From positions 166,942 to 230,941 of the forward strand of contig CAJFCJ010000009.1 in the NCBI GenBank assembly GCA_904063045.1: a DNA stretch of 64,000 bases. The letters run 5' to 3'. Positions 1 to 13,058 of this stretch are shown here, one piece after another. This DNA is from Dimorphilus gyrociliatus (taxonomy: Eukaryota > Annelida > Polychaeta > Dinophilidae). The position numbers were made by a program, and so were the translations under genes. Under the pieces are notes generated by a model. That model did not search any database and was not told where the DNA came from. It worked only from the letters and a program-made list of their open reading frames with translations. The number at the start of each line of letters is the position of its first letter. Position 1 is the first letter of the stretch.

Positions 1-3000
1 AGTCCTAAGAGGGAAGAGGTTCATTTCTCATTTGTGTATATTGCGCATCCTAGAGCCGTTACGTCTTTTTCTTGGAGAAGAACATCAAGACATATGTCAC
101 GAGGAGCTGTTGCTAACGCTCTGTTAACTACCTGTGTAGACAATATCTGCAGAATTTGGTTGGAAACCGTCCTCCCCGACCATGGCTTGGTCGATGTTCA
201 ACAATTAGAATCTGGAAATTACAATTCAGCTTCGGCCTTTCACGTTCACAGACATAGGCGAAGATTATTACAAAGAGCAACACACTCTGCAAAACATTGC
301 CAACCACACGCCATAAGCCCATTACCTTCAACACAATCAGTTCATGATTTTCACAAGTTTGGAATTCATCCAAATAGCGTTGCTCCAGGCCTACATATGC
401 ATTTAGCAGCGACTGTCACTCCAGAGCTTCATATAAAGCCAGCATTTCCTAGCAATTTCAGTTTTAACGTCCATTGGTTAAATAACAAAGAGTTGCATTT
501 CGTAAAACATGCAGAAAATATTGTAACTGATCTCAAACAAACGGATGGTTCAGTTCCACAAACCCCTGCCGATACCGCATCAATAAAAAGCGTAGCTACC
601 TCAACCGATGGCGATGTTGTTAGTACTTTAGATAGTAGAATAGAAAGTTTAATGAGAGAGTGGCATGAAAATGGGGATATGCTCATAGGAGTGCATCCTG
701 TTGATGGTAATTTATCTTATTTATTAACCGTTAACAAAATTCTCATTATAATAACACTATTATTATATAGGATCGATATTAGTCTGGATCGTTGAATGGT
801 TAGACGAATGTGCGCCCGGCTCCTTTAGGCAACCCCACGTAACTTTCTCCTTACAAATTCCCAACGCTTTACCAGCGCCGGACGCGGCTAGCATTTGTTC
901 TCGGTAATAATAGAAATTTTTTTTGGCACCTTTACAAACAATATAACAAAAAATTATTATCCCTTTTTACCAGATTAATTCTGCTACCAGATTATACGTT
1001 TACATCTAGTATAAAAATTTTCTCTAAACACAACGATGGATCGATAAATGCTTGGAAGGCATCGGTTGCTGACGGGTCTAGATGTTCTCATATCTTGAGT
1101 GTTACTCATCAAGCTAGAGCGAGCGGTCACAGATTTCACACTAGTACGGCGGCTTGTCATCCCCTGTTACCTCTCCTACTGACTACAGCACGCTATTGTC
1201 CAAGCCAGGATATTGGTCAGAATTTATCCGAATTGATTCTATGGAGAGTGGACCCCGTTGGACCATTAGCCGAATCAGGAGGGCTATTAGAGTTAGCTAG
1301 AATAGATTCGCCCTCAAGAACTGCCTTTTCGCATGTGGCATGGCTGCCGAAACTTTTACCTTCAACGTCCTTAGATACTCATACAAATTCACCAGCTGCA
1401 ATGCTAGTTGTTTCTGATGGTTCTAAGTTAAAGTTGTGCTTGGCTGTTGTTGATGCTAGGGCCCTTCTATATATACCATCAAATAAAAAAAATGTCGACG
1501 TAGATGAAGTAGGTTTAATAGAAGACGAAGAGGAACAGGGTGGTGTGCCAATGAATTTAATATCAAAGCAGTCTACAGCTAGACCGGGTTGTATATTAGA
1601 ATTGGACGAAGTTGAAAAAGGTGACTGGAGTGATGTGGCTCTTGTTCATGCATTCGATGGTAACACAATGAACACAGAAGACGATGACGATATGTACATA
1701 GTATTGGTAAAGAAAAACGGCGAAGTATACATGTGGAGAGTTCATGTCGTTGCTCCTGGTAAGCAATACCTTCTTATTTTTTTAAGTATATACTTGAAGT
1801 CAGCGTAAGACGAAAAAAAACGCTGGCTAATGTTTCAATTTATAAATAACCTAATTCCCTAACTAAAACGCTAACTAAAGAGGCAAGTAAGCGAAAAATT
1901 GCTTACGTAGCTCAACAATTGAATATATAAAACGATTTCAAGCACTGATCATTAGATTTAAGTGGAACGGTCGTCTGTGGCCAATGATGCGCACATAATG
2001 AGTCGAGAAATTTTGAGTTTCCTTCAATAATTATTTATTTTTCAAACGTGCACAAGGACTTTTTAAGGGTTGTTTGAAATTCAAGCTTAATAGTTAATTA
2101 AAGATATTTTCAAAGAGTTTTTTCAATGATTACTACTTATTTAAAGAAAAAATAATACAATTAAGACCTGGATTTTCTTAGAATATACTACAAATCTATA
2201 ATTTATATATTATAGGTACGTTTTCACAAAGCAATCTCATTAAGAGCAGTTACCTCTACAGGAAACAAGCAAACTGCAATATTAACGAGTTTCTTGTGTC
2301 TACTACTTTGTATAGTAAAGATGATAATTGCATAAAGTAATTTAACAATACGCTTAATTGACAAAATAAGATTTTTATTTAATACGTTTCTCATACCTTA
2401 TAGATTATCCATGAACAAAACCACGTCAACAATATATACGGTTGACTCATTAATTAATAATAGTTTTTAATGACTAAATAGTATCAACACAGTTTTTTAA
2501 TATGATACGAGTAGTAGCTAATGTTTGAATAGATAAAGTGAAAACTAGGCATAGGAACGGATGAAAAAGTTTTATTAATTTTTCTTATTTGAATCGATTT
2601 GGTGAGGCGTAAATTGCCATTAGAAATGAAAAAATACCTCAATTTGACATTCACGCCTTTTACCGTGCAAAATTGATGGTGGCAGTTAACCACACACCCC
2701 TCTCTTCATTTCTATATAAATCAGTTATCTTTTTCCAATTTAGTATCATAAATTTTATATCTTTTAAAATAAAATTTTACGTTCAATAGAATCACGGTTA
2801 TTTGTCTATTTTTAACAGAGGAGGTTGAAAGACAGAACTTTTCACCCGATTCACCTCTAGTTCAAGATAATGAAGAAGAAAATTTTCATTATCATACACC
2901 AGAATGCAGTTCAATGAAAACTCCTTTATATATGCATAAAGTTCGCGTGACCGTTACTTGTACAAGGGTGTGCAAAGCGACATTAAATTTACCACCCGAT

Positions 3001-5124
3001 GTCGATATTATTGATGTTAAAGTAGCCGCGGGCCATTTAAGTTCGTCGTCATTGCACGCGACCGGATGTAAAGCTCCTTATCAGATAGTAACCGCATGTT
3101 CCGATACAAGAATTCGATTGTGGAAATACGACGGAAGCATGTCATGGGTAGAATACAAAACAGTTTTGGAAGGTGATAGTAGTTTACAAGCAATGGCCAC
3201 TCCATTAGTGGTCAGCTGTGCCTATACGGGACGACTAGCTCTGGCGCACCATGTTGGCAAACATTCAATAGCCGTTTCTATAATGGAATGTGAATCAACT
3301 GGAGGGGCGGGTTGGAATTGTGAAGTTACCCTTGATTTAGGGTATAATAGAAAACAAAAGGTTCATTTAGATTGGGTTACAACTGAAGATGGCGCTCACG
3401 TTTTAACAGTTTGTATAGGAACGCGCCTTCACATTTACGCAGCCGTTAGTGCTCCAGAATTAATTGCCAGCTTGGGTGTGGGGGGTGAAGGGGGCGGCAG
3501 AAGGAGACCATTAACTAAAACGAAATCAATAGCTGTTGCACAAAAGAACGAAGAAGTCAGGTAAAAAATACACGACTTTGAAAAATTACATTCACAGCTT
3601 GAATTAAAATTATTGCAGATGGACACTGATAAGGGACGTAGAATTGGTAACGGCCGACGGGCTGACTCCGATTCCAGTATTTATGTCGTGGGTGCGTGAT
3701 GGCCTTTTAGTTGTGGGCTTTGAAAATGAGACTCATGTATATAGCCAATGGAGAGGAGATGTCCTAGCTAATACTCAACCAGTCACTATATTGCCTTCTA
3801 GTTCCTCCTTAATTAGCTTAACAAAGGATAGTAGGCAAAAGAAGGATTCAAAGAAATCCAAGCCGCCACAAATTCTTAATGACGTCGGGCTTTTTGAAGA
3901 GGCTCGCCGTGCTCATCCTGTTTTACCACAATATCATCCTAGACAACTACTCGAGTTGCTAAACTTTGGGCGAATTAGGAGAGTTAAGGCTATCCTATGT
4001 CATTTAGTGAACTGCCTCACAACTAGGCCAACCTCATATCATGAAACTGGTCGAACGAGATCATTTTCTAGAACCGTTTCTGTTGCTGAGGCAGAAGAAT
4101 TCCAATCGGCAGAAAACGGTGTTGAAGAATCTGCTGTTCCACCATTGCCAATTTATAGTTTATTGGCTGTCGATTCTTCAAAGAATTTAGAGCCAAGTCC
4201 CCTATCGCCCGCCCAAACAGTAAACACGGGTAGTGATGACTACGATGCTCTATTCAAAACACCAACTACTTTTGAATATGAGCATAAAGACGAAGAGGAT
4301 GAAGAGGACGAAGATGAAACTTTTGCGGATGATGTCACTGGCATTCGCGAAATGTCTCGAAGGCGAAAACGTAGTCTATCTACCGGAAGTTCTACAGCGC
4401 ATTGGGGACCGTCTCAAACGAAACAGCTGCAAAGGCATTTGATTCACACAAGATTGCCTGGTCTGTCATCAGTTGACCAAATGTACTTGTTGGCCTTGGC
4501 AGATACCGTCGCAACAACTAGAGCGGATTTTGGAGCAAATAGACCTGCTGATATGGCTCTCCAAGGTAATTAATATAGATAATAACAGATAGATAATCGG
4601 CTTATCCTTAGCTATGCTGCCATTTGGAGAAAACTTTAATAATGCTAATCCAGTCGAATATCTACAAATAGTTTATTATCTATAATAATTAAATTTCTAA
4701 TTAACTCTATTTACCCGAAACATTAGACATTAAGTGCTATTTATAACAGTTTTAGCAAGACAATCAGGACAAGCAACTGATATAATCTGCGCAGGTTCTT
4801 TTTTTAATTCGACAAATGTTGTTTATCTTTTTTAAAGAATGTTAAAAAACTTTTCTCTTTTCTCTTTTTTTTTTTTTTTTCGTTTTTCATTTCTATTTTT
4901 GCACAAAACGTTTTTTTTACCCCCAGTTTATTTTTTTATTTACATCATAATCTCTATTCATAAGTTTTACGTATTTTTCATTTGTATGCATGTATACTGT
5001 CTATATACAGTAAATACTAACATTTAAGCTCTTGAAAGTATGCGCACAGTATTAATACTGTATAATTAATTACACATGCATACAGTATATGTATTGAATT
5101 CTCTTATATTATATATATTCCCTG

Positions 5125-5158
<34 letters not shown>

Positions 5159-8100
5159 ATATGTATATACAGTATATATATATATATATATATGTATATA
5201 TTATAATTCCGTTTTCTTTTACAAATTGTATGCTTTTACTTATCATAAATTTAATATTTCTAACCTTCAATAAGTTAATTGTTTTTAATATTAATTTATT
5301 ATAAAAGTACTGATAAGCATCTATATAATATTAAAAGCATTTATTTATTAGCGTAAACATTTGTTATTATTATTATTATTATTATATTACTTTATAATTA
5401 TGATTTTCTTTCAGTTGTACTTTCTATTATTTAACTAAAAATTGATTATTTAATAAATATTGGTTCTTTTAGGTTGCTTATTTATTATTTTTCTACGTTA
5501 TTTAACAGATGCTGTTGATGATTGTGGTCTACGATTTCTTTTGGCTACTCGACATTATATGTATTTAATAAAGACGCTGCCACTACGTCAAAGGGCACCT
5601 TTGGTGAGAAAGGGTCTTAGTCCGTCCATAATTGCTTGGGCATTCCATTCTGAAGCTGAAAGCGAGCTAGTCGATCTAGCAACTGGAAGTGGAGCTAAAA
5701 CATGGCCCGAACTACGCCAGTTGGGAATTGGATGGTGGGTTAGGTCAGTTTCCATTTTAAGAACAATGGTCGAGAGAATGGCTAAATCGTCATTCGAACA
5801 AAAGCGTGATCCATTAGATGCTGCGCTGTTTTATTTGGCGTTGAGAAAAAAGAATGTCTTATGGGGCTTATTTAGATCAGTAGATGATACAAAAATGATG
5901 GAATTCTTCAAACGAGATTTCAGCGAAGAGAGATGGCGTAAAGCAGCTTTAAAGAATGCTTTTGCATTGTTAGGAAGACAGCGTTTTGAGCATGCAGCAG
6001 CTTTCTTCTTGTTGGCTGGAGCTGTTAGAGATGCCATAGAAGTCTGCTTAAATAAGTTAGATGATTTGCAATTAGTTTTGGTTATAGCAAGATTACATGA
6101 CGTCCAATTAGATGAGGGTCTGCCAAAGTCAGTTAAGAGGTTACTGTACGAAGAATGTCTCGGCGCAAAGAATGAAAATGGATTAGACAGGGATATTACA
6201 TTGGCTCATCCTGATCCCTTTATTCGATCAATGGCGTATTGGATGTTGGGGGAGTATTCGAATGCTTTAAGTACACTTCTGGAACCAAAGGCTGGTTCGT
6301 GTAGAGCATATAGAAATAATGAGGAAGATGAAGAGGCCAACGTCTTCAATTTTTACAATTATCTACGAACACATCCATTAATCGTACGCCAGCAAATAGC
6401 TGCGGCCGATAGTCACCTTCCACTTGGTGGTTTTAGTTCTGAGCCAACGAACGTCCGTGTTACACCTACCGAAAGAAGATTATATTTCAACACTGCATAT
6501 CAACACCTCAGGTCGGGTTGTCCAATGTTGGCTTTAGAAGTTCTCTCTAGATTACCCGACGTTGTTTTAGAAGGGAAAGAAAAGACTAAGGAACAATCAA
6601 AAAAAATTAATGGAGGAGAAACGGCTGATGCCTTCGACTGGAGCCAGCCGTTAATTGGTGGGGATGCTTCTGAATTAACTTTAGGTACTGAAGAAGATAA
6701 TATTGATGAAGAATTTGAGACAAAATCAGCTGCTGATGACGAAATGGCGCAACAGATGAAAATGATTGCTAGCATCAAAATAATGACACAAGAATTGTCA
6801 ACCTTGGCTACAGGCTACGAGGTTGATGGCGGACATCTAAGAGCTCATTTGTATACATTTTTAGAAAAGGAAATGGAAGCCCTTCGGCAATTGTGTTCAT
6901 ACCATGTTAACTTACCTGAAATTGATAATTCAAATAGTCTCAGCTCAACAGCAGATCAAAAAACAGCAATACCCACTTTACATGAAGTTATTTTAGCCGA
7001 AAAACTCGATTTAGACGCGAAAATTGAACGAATGACTAGAAGAAGAAAGTGGCTCCATGCTCATGAAAGAATTCTACGAACCCTCCTGGCTTTTTCTGCT
7101 CTGCATGGTGCAGCAGGAGGTGGTTTAGCCTCCGTGCGAATGGAGCTATTGCTTTTATTACAGGAGTTACAACAAGATGCTAGGAGTACCCTTCACCATT
7201 CTTTACCATTTCCTACAACTTTACCATTAGTTAGCTCGGCGGTTGCGAGCGTCAAAACAGTTGTATCAGACCCGATTCGACATTTGTGCCTAACAACAAG
7301 AGATCTATTAAAATCAATTCTCAAGCTGGAATTGCCACCGACAAATGAAATGCAAACTATAAGGAAAGTTTTAGTCATGCGAGATATTGCAGCTGCATTA
7401 TCCGCTTCTATTTACCAGTGTCTGTGCGATTCAGATCACGTTGAACCTTGGAGTGGTCAGCAACCTCTGTCGCCCAACACCTTCCTGGTGACGGGGGCAC
7501 GGCGCTCTAGGAATTTGTCATGTGACGAAAACAAGGCCACTTCTGCCCCGGCAGATTGGCCAGGTGTTACGTCCCTAAAGCAATTACTGCTAAAAGGCCG
7601 GGATAAGGATGCTCCAAAAGTTCGTATCTTGTTATTGGAGAGTTTGGTTGCTGCCTATTTATCTCTTTTATCAGCGGCTCTTGCCTTATTCGATGCCGAT
7701 GCTCTATATAGATTAGTTGGACATCCTTTGTGTGCGACAATGTGGCCTGCACTATTCGGTGGTGGAGCAAGAAAAGTGGTTAGGGTCGCTGTTTCTGAAA
7801 ATCGACAAGTGAATCGCAGTGATGTAGATAAACAACGAACAAAGTTACATATGAGAATTTTAGGTGCTCCTAGTGGTGCTAGTCAATCGACGTCCTTAAG
7901 AGACGATAAACCCACTTACAAGGAAAGATACATAGCTCCAGAAACTTCAATGGTCACTTATCTTTTGACAAAACCCTACGAAAATCCTCACGAAGAAAGA
8001 GTTGATTATGATTCGGCTGATTCGGCGCCAAGTGAAGACGAAGATGAAACTGACGAGTTTGGAGAAAATACGAAAAGCTCTTTGCCAGCTAATACTGAAC

Positions 8101-11100
8101 ACTGTGATCCTAACTCTTATTCATGGACGTTGATAAGATTTGCTATCGTTCGACACGTAAGAGTTCACTTGAGAATGTTTGTACCATCAGTTGGAGTGGA
8201 ATTGGTTGATCTTCCTGTTGTCTCGCCACTTCTTCACGCTGTTTTCCGAACGTTAGAGGAATGGGATGGTAATTTATCAGAAGCTCTTAACTCATTTGGC
8301 GGACCTCCACAAGAGTACATTCCTACCCTTTATGTTGATTCGAATAGCAATGGCCCAGCTCTTTTAAAGTATAAAGCAATGAGAGATGTTCATAATACAC
8401 CTTTCAGCGCCTCTCCTGATTGTCTCCCTGTTAAACGGCTCTGGTATTACTTGGTTAGACAAGATAGTCTACAAGATGTGTTTATTAGGTATCTATTTAA
8501 GAAGCGTCAGCCAAATTTACCACCTAGTGAAGATGAGGAGGATGTTACAGACGCCAAAGTAGAACCTGATGAAGCTCCAATGAAGATTATACATAGGGAA
8601 CAGGATGATATTGTAGCATTCTGTTTGAATCAGGTATTTCAAAATACAATAAAAATATCTCTTTGGTTTTTCTTTCGTTTTAACTAGAAAGGGTTTTTTT
8701 TACTGTAATATTCAACAGTATACGGGTGTTTGGGCTCAACGTTTATCATCCGAATACGGTGGTGAACCAATGATGGTATGGGTTCGTTTGTCGATTAGCT
8801 TTATCTTATTTTGTTAAAATAGTAAAAAATACTTGTTAGATCACCTTTACCACTTTTTTATTGCTTTTGATTTTTAGAAGTTTAATTTGTGATAATTCGT
8901 TTATCGACTCCCTTCTCCCCGTCCCCTTCCTCTCTCCCTTCCCCTTAAGTAAATGTATATGTCAATTTGGAAAATTTAAACAAAAGTACCATAGAAAAAT
9001 TTCTTGATTTATCTTTGCTTTGTTTTTTGTTTTATTTTTCCTTATTTTTTATTTATTTTTTTTTATTATTTATGATACTTTTAAATTTTCCAAAACAAAA
9101 CAAAAATTATATATAGTAACCTTACACAGAAGGCAATGTAAAAGTTGTAAAAATCTTGTTGAATGTTAATTCGGGGGCACAAATTAATTTTTCTTAATAT
9201 TCTAGCGAAACTTTAAACTTGAATATTGTTGCTATAAGCTGAATTGATCTTTGTGATTAATTATGTTAAATGATTTTATTAATATTTTTTTTTATGCGTA
9301 AACAGACAAATCTACATTGTGCAGCTTTAGCAACTGTTAAGGAGATTGTAGAATTAGACGTTTCTGGGGTTTTATCACCCCCCGCTTGGTTAGAAGATAA
9401 TACTGAATATGATATAGAAACTATGATGCAGCCAGTGGCACCCACTGGTGATTTTGTTGTAATACCTAGAGCAGCTAGTTTAATGAATACTCCAACTGCT
9501 CCTGGAGCTTTTCCAATGCCTACTTCGGTTGTTGGCTCTAGTCTTCAAAGAGATGGAACAAGTGTTGTAAGTTATACATTTTTATTTTCTAATTAAAGTC
9601 AATGTAGTTCTAATTAAATTGAAAAAATAATCAATCACTCGAAGAACAATTTTACGAATAGTCGTCATCATTATAACGATAATAAACCATTACCAAATGA
9701 AAAGTGATGGTAATAGAAATAGAATATTAATAATTAAAAAAGCGCCGTTTTTTTTATCATAATTCCTTTTATAATAATTATTATAAAACGAAAAAAAGTA
9801 AGCTATTAATAGATAATAATATAAATTTATATAAATTGCATGTAAATGTAATATATTTTTTTTATCTATTAAAGCTATTGTTGCTTTTTTTGTTTTTTAC
9901 TTTCTGTAATATCATTTTTATTAAGGAAAAAGCGTTGTAAAGTAAAATACAACAACAATAATAGTAATATTGATTGAGTAATTTTCCATATACTTTCACT
10001 TTCTTTATATATCTTTATCGATTTATCTATTTATCTATCTCTCTCTCTCTATGTAAACTATTGCTAACAATCTCTAGTTATAGTCTTTTTAATAGGGTAT
10101 TAATAATACTTTTGGTAACAATGTAATATTTAATACTATTATTATTATTATTGCTAGAGTATATGCAATAATAATATTTTTCTAATTTTTTAAAATACTG
10201 TAGATATTATATATTTGCAGTATGTATTATTGAATTGTATTGTTTTCTATATTTTAAAAGAGAAATGCTGATATAATTAGCAAAGAGAGAATAAAGAAAA
10301 GAATAACTTTTAACGTTTTATTTAAAAGGAAAAGATTTTCTTTTTCTCCTTCTATTTCTCTGTTGTTCTTATTTCTTTATTTTTTTTCTTTTTTTGCTAC
10401 GACGGTTGCAGGTGAAGGGTATTGCCAATAATTTATCTGGATCAAACGCTAGTTTGGTCGAATGTAGTAGGCGGTTGGTTAAAACGGTCAGTTATTCGAT
10501 TTTCACGTTCTAGATATTGTTCAAGTTTTTGGAATGATGTGTAGCATGCTCAAAAAAAAGATGTTCGCAAATCCTTTTATCGTTCACTGATCAATATGAT
10601 TTATTTACTTATTTACCTTTTTGTTTTCTGTTATCTTTCCGAAAAGGAAGAATATTTAAATATATATTATAATATATATATTTTAATATTAGAGGATGTT
10701 AGATGATATTTAAAGTGACTTTGTTAGATATTAGAAAGAAGAAAGAATAGTAACGTTCGTCTTTCATCCTTAAAGGGCGTTGTAATCTGTTTACTGATCT
10801 AGAATTAAAGTTCTTTCATTAAAAAAAAAATAGTTGTTTTATAAGTTAATTAGATGATAAATTTCCAGTTGAAAAACTCGTGTGCACAGAGATCTTTTTT
10901 TTTTTCTAGTGTTTTTGTTTTCATTATAAATGCACCAATTTAGCGTTTAGATTTTTGTTATATACATAAGGATCCTTCCTTGAAAATTTGTATTACAATG
11001 CTAAGATTGCAAATGAAATTATTAATTAATAATACGTAATATTTTTAAAAACATACAGCTCTGCAAAAGGACTCAACAGTCCGGTATCAGACGGATGGGA

Positions 11101-11880
11101 GCACATCCAAATCTGCCTTATTACGTAACCGGTTGTAGTGATGGTGCCGTCAAGTTATGGGAGTGGGGACATAGAAATAGTGTATGCGATGTCAGGCCAT
11201 CCGGTACATTTCCGGCCGTCACTTGTTGCCTATTTAACGCCCACGGAAACAAATTGGGAGTTAGCGATGCCGAAGGCGCTGTCAGTTTTTGGCAGTTGGG
11301 CGTTGCTGCGACGGTTGCCAAACCATATGCTCGTATACAATGCCATAGTAAAGCATCAGCAGGTTTAGTCTGGGCAGGAAGTTCAAGCGTCCTAGCCACC
11401 TGCGGGAATGGAGATAATAAACACGTTGCCCTCTGGGACACTTTATTACCTAGTCGAAGAGCAAGAGTTGCTTACTGGCCTGTTCACGAAGCTGGCGCAA
11501 CTTCGATCGTTTATGCTCCTCATAGACAACAAATTATTACTGCTGGTAGAAAGGGTGATGTCTCAGTCATCGATACTAGATCGAGGAGAGTTCAGCATAC
11601 CTTTATGGCACACGAAGGAACACCAATTAGAGCTTTAGCAATAGATCCTGCTGAACAACTCTTAGTTACTGGAGGTGGAGAAGGTGATATAAAGATTTGG
11701 CGTTTAGACGCTCACAGACTAATTCACACCTTTACGGGACAACATTCAAAGTCGTCTTTATTTAGAAATGTGTCCGGAAGTAGTAAGGGAGTTTTACAAT
11801 TGACTTTAACGCCCGATAGACATTTATTATCTTGTGGAGCTGATGGCTCGCTAAAAGTACGCCAATTGGCGGATGGTTAA
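1..11880 (+). CDS. DMXL: Rabconnectin-3 alpha (DmX-like protein), 5' end missing
   Basis: Large WD40-repeat scaffold. In the family it binds V-ATPase and Rabconnectin-3 beta and promotes V-ATPase assembly and endosome/synaptic vesicle acidification. Exons: 1-706 (open from the first base), 771-903, 974-1758, 2819-3560, 3619-4565, 5509-8633, 8719-8775, 9306-9566, 10412-10486, 11059-11880; all junctions keep frame, giving about 2550 residues. Family landmarks include AHPRAVTSFSW near the start, HWLNNKE, LILWRVDPVGP, STARPGC, AWAFHSEAE, RWRKAALKNAF, LATGYEVDGG and WPGVSSL-like WPGVTSL. The last exon holds C-terminal WD repeats ending at a TAA. Human relatives are about 3030 residues, so roughly the first 200-300 residues lie upstream. 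Introns 3, 5, 8 and 9 are 0.6-1.1 kb, unusually long for this window. Paralogue (DMXL1 or DMXL2) is not assignable. Confidence 0.95.
4566..5508 (+). repeat. Long DMXL intron rich in simple repeats
   Basis: This intron carries T-rich tracts, a (TC)n run at 5127-5156, (TA)n at about 5173-5200 and a TTA run at about 5364-5383. It also has a perfect 16-bp palindrome ACAGTATTAATACTGT at 5046-5061, and further TACAGTATA-type motifs near 4992, 5081 and 5167. No open frame resembles DMXL. I see no exon in it. Confidence 0.6.
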
Positions 11881-13058
11881 ATTAATTTACAAATTTAAAG
11901 AATAGAAGAATAAAGTACGTTAGAAGAATCTATTCTTTCACTTCTACGTATCTCTTAAGAACATTCCGAGGTGTGCAAAATATTTAAAAAAAACAGTAGC
12001 AGACAGATATTGGAGGAGATATTTTACAAAAATTGATTAGTCAGTTGCCCAATCAGTATACTAGTCGAAAGAGAAATTTTAATCTTATTTTCCTCTACAG
12101 CCATTCCACCTATTTTTGCATGATTAACAATCGTGCATAGTGTTCCTAAAATACGTGTTGTGAATTGTAAATAACTTTAGTTAAGGAAAAAGAAAAGTCT
12201 ACTAAAAAGGAAAAAAAATGGAACCAAAAAATCTTAATCAGAAAAATGTATGAAGAATGTTTAGACAATTTTATTCAATTGTAGAAAGTTATGCAACAAA
12301 ATCGTTAATTTACAATATTTATCAAATACAAATTCTATTTGTTCTGCAGTATACATACACGTATAATATATTGTAAATTAGAGGGATTATAAGGGTAGAC
12401 TACTAGCTAATATATGATAAAAAAAAAAGACGTCTAAAACACTAATAATAAATGACATTTTACTTTTAGTAAATCTTATAAAATGAAAGTAAAAAGTATA
12501 CAAGTTATTTCAATTATATGTTGCAAAGTATTGTTGTAGGTTTTGTTGATATATTGATTTAAATAATAACAGACATTTTTATAATGAATGTATTAGTCAG
12601 AGCTTTGATCAGTAGCGGTTTCTCGAAAACGTTTATTATCATTTTTACGTCTGCTAGTTTAGTATCCGGTTTATTCGAGAAGGATTAATTTGGGTTACAC
12701 AATTTTTTGCGAAAACTTTCCTATCTATAAAACAGATATATGAAGCAAAATTGAACATAATTCATATTATTTTTAATAAGAGTACGAAAATCTTTATCAA
12801 ATTATTTTAGAAAATGAAAACTTGTTGAAGTGCTTTTTTCTACTATTTCGAGCAACCTATATAAAACCTCTTCTTTCCTTTCATCATCCAACCAAGAAGT
12901 GAACATATTTCGTACTGCCAGATTACTCCCGGAAAGCACATGATTGAAAAGTTTAAGCTCCCATACTATCACGTAGTTTTATTTTCTGGACAAATATATT
13001 AATGATTGTTATTTGTGCTTTCGAAGAGATTGCTGGAGAAACAATTCAAGATTAAAAA
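11881..13058. other. Intergenic, DMXL 3' UTR and STAT upstream region
   Basis: No gene seen. An AATAAA near 11911, about 30 bases after the DMXL stop, is a candidate poly(A) signal. The rest is AT-rich sequence without a supported open frame. The STAT promoter must lie in the right part, but I cannot place a TATA box with confidence. Confidence 0.5.
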
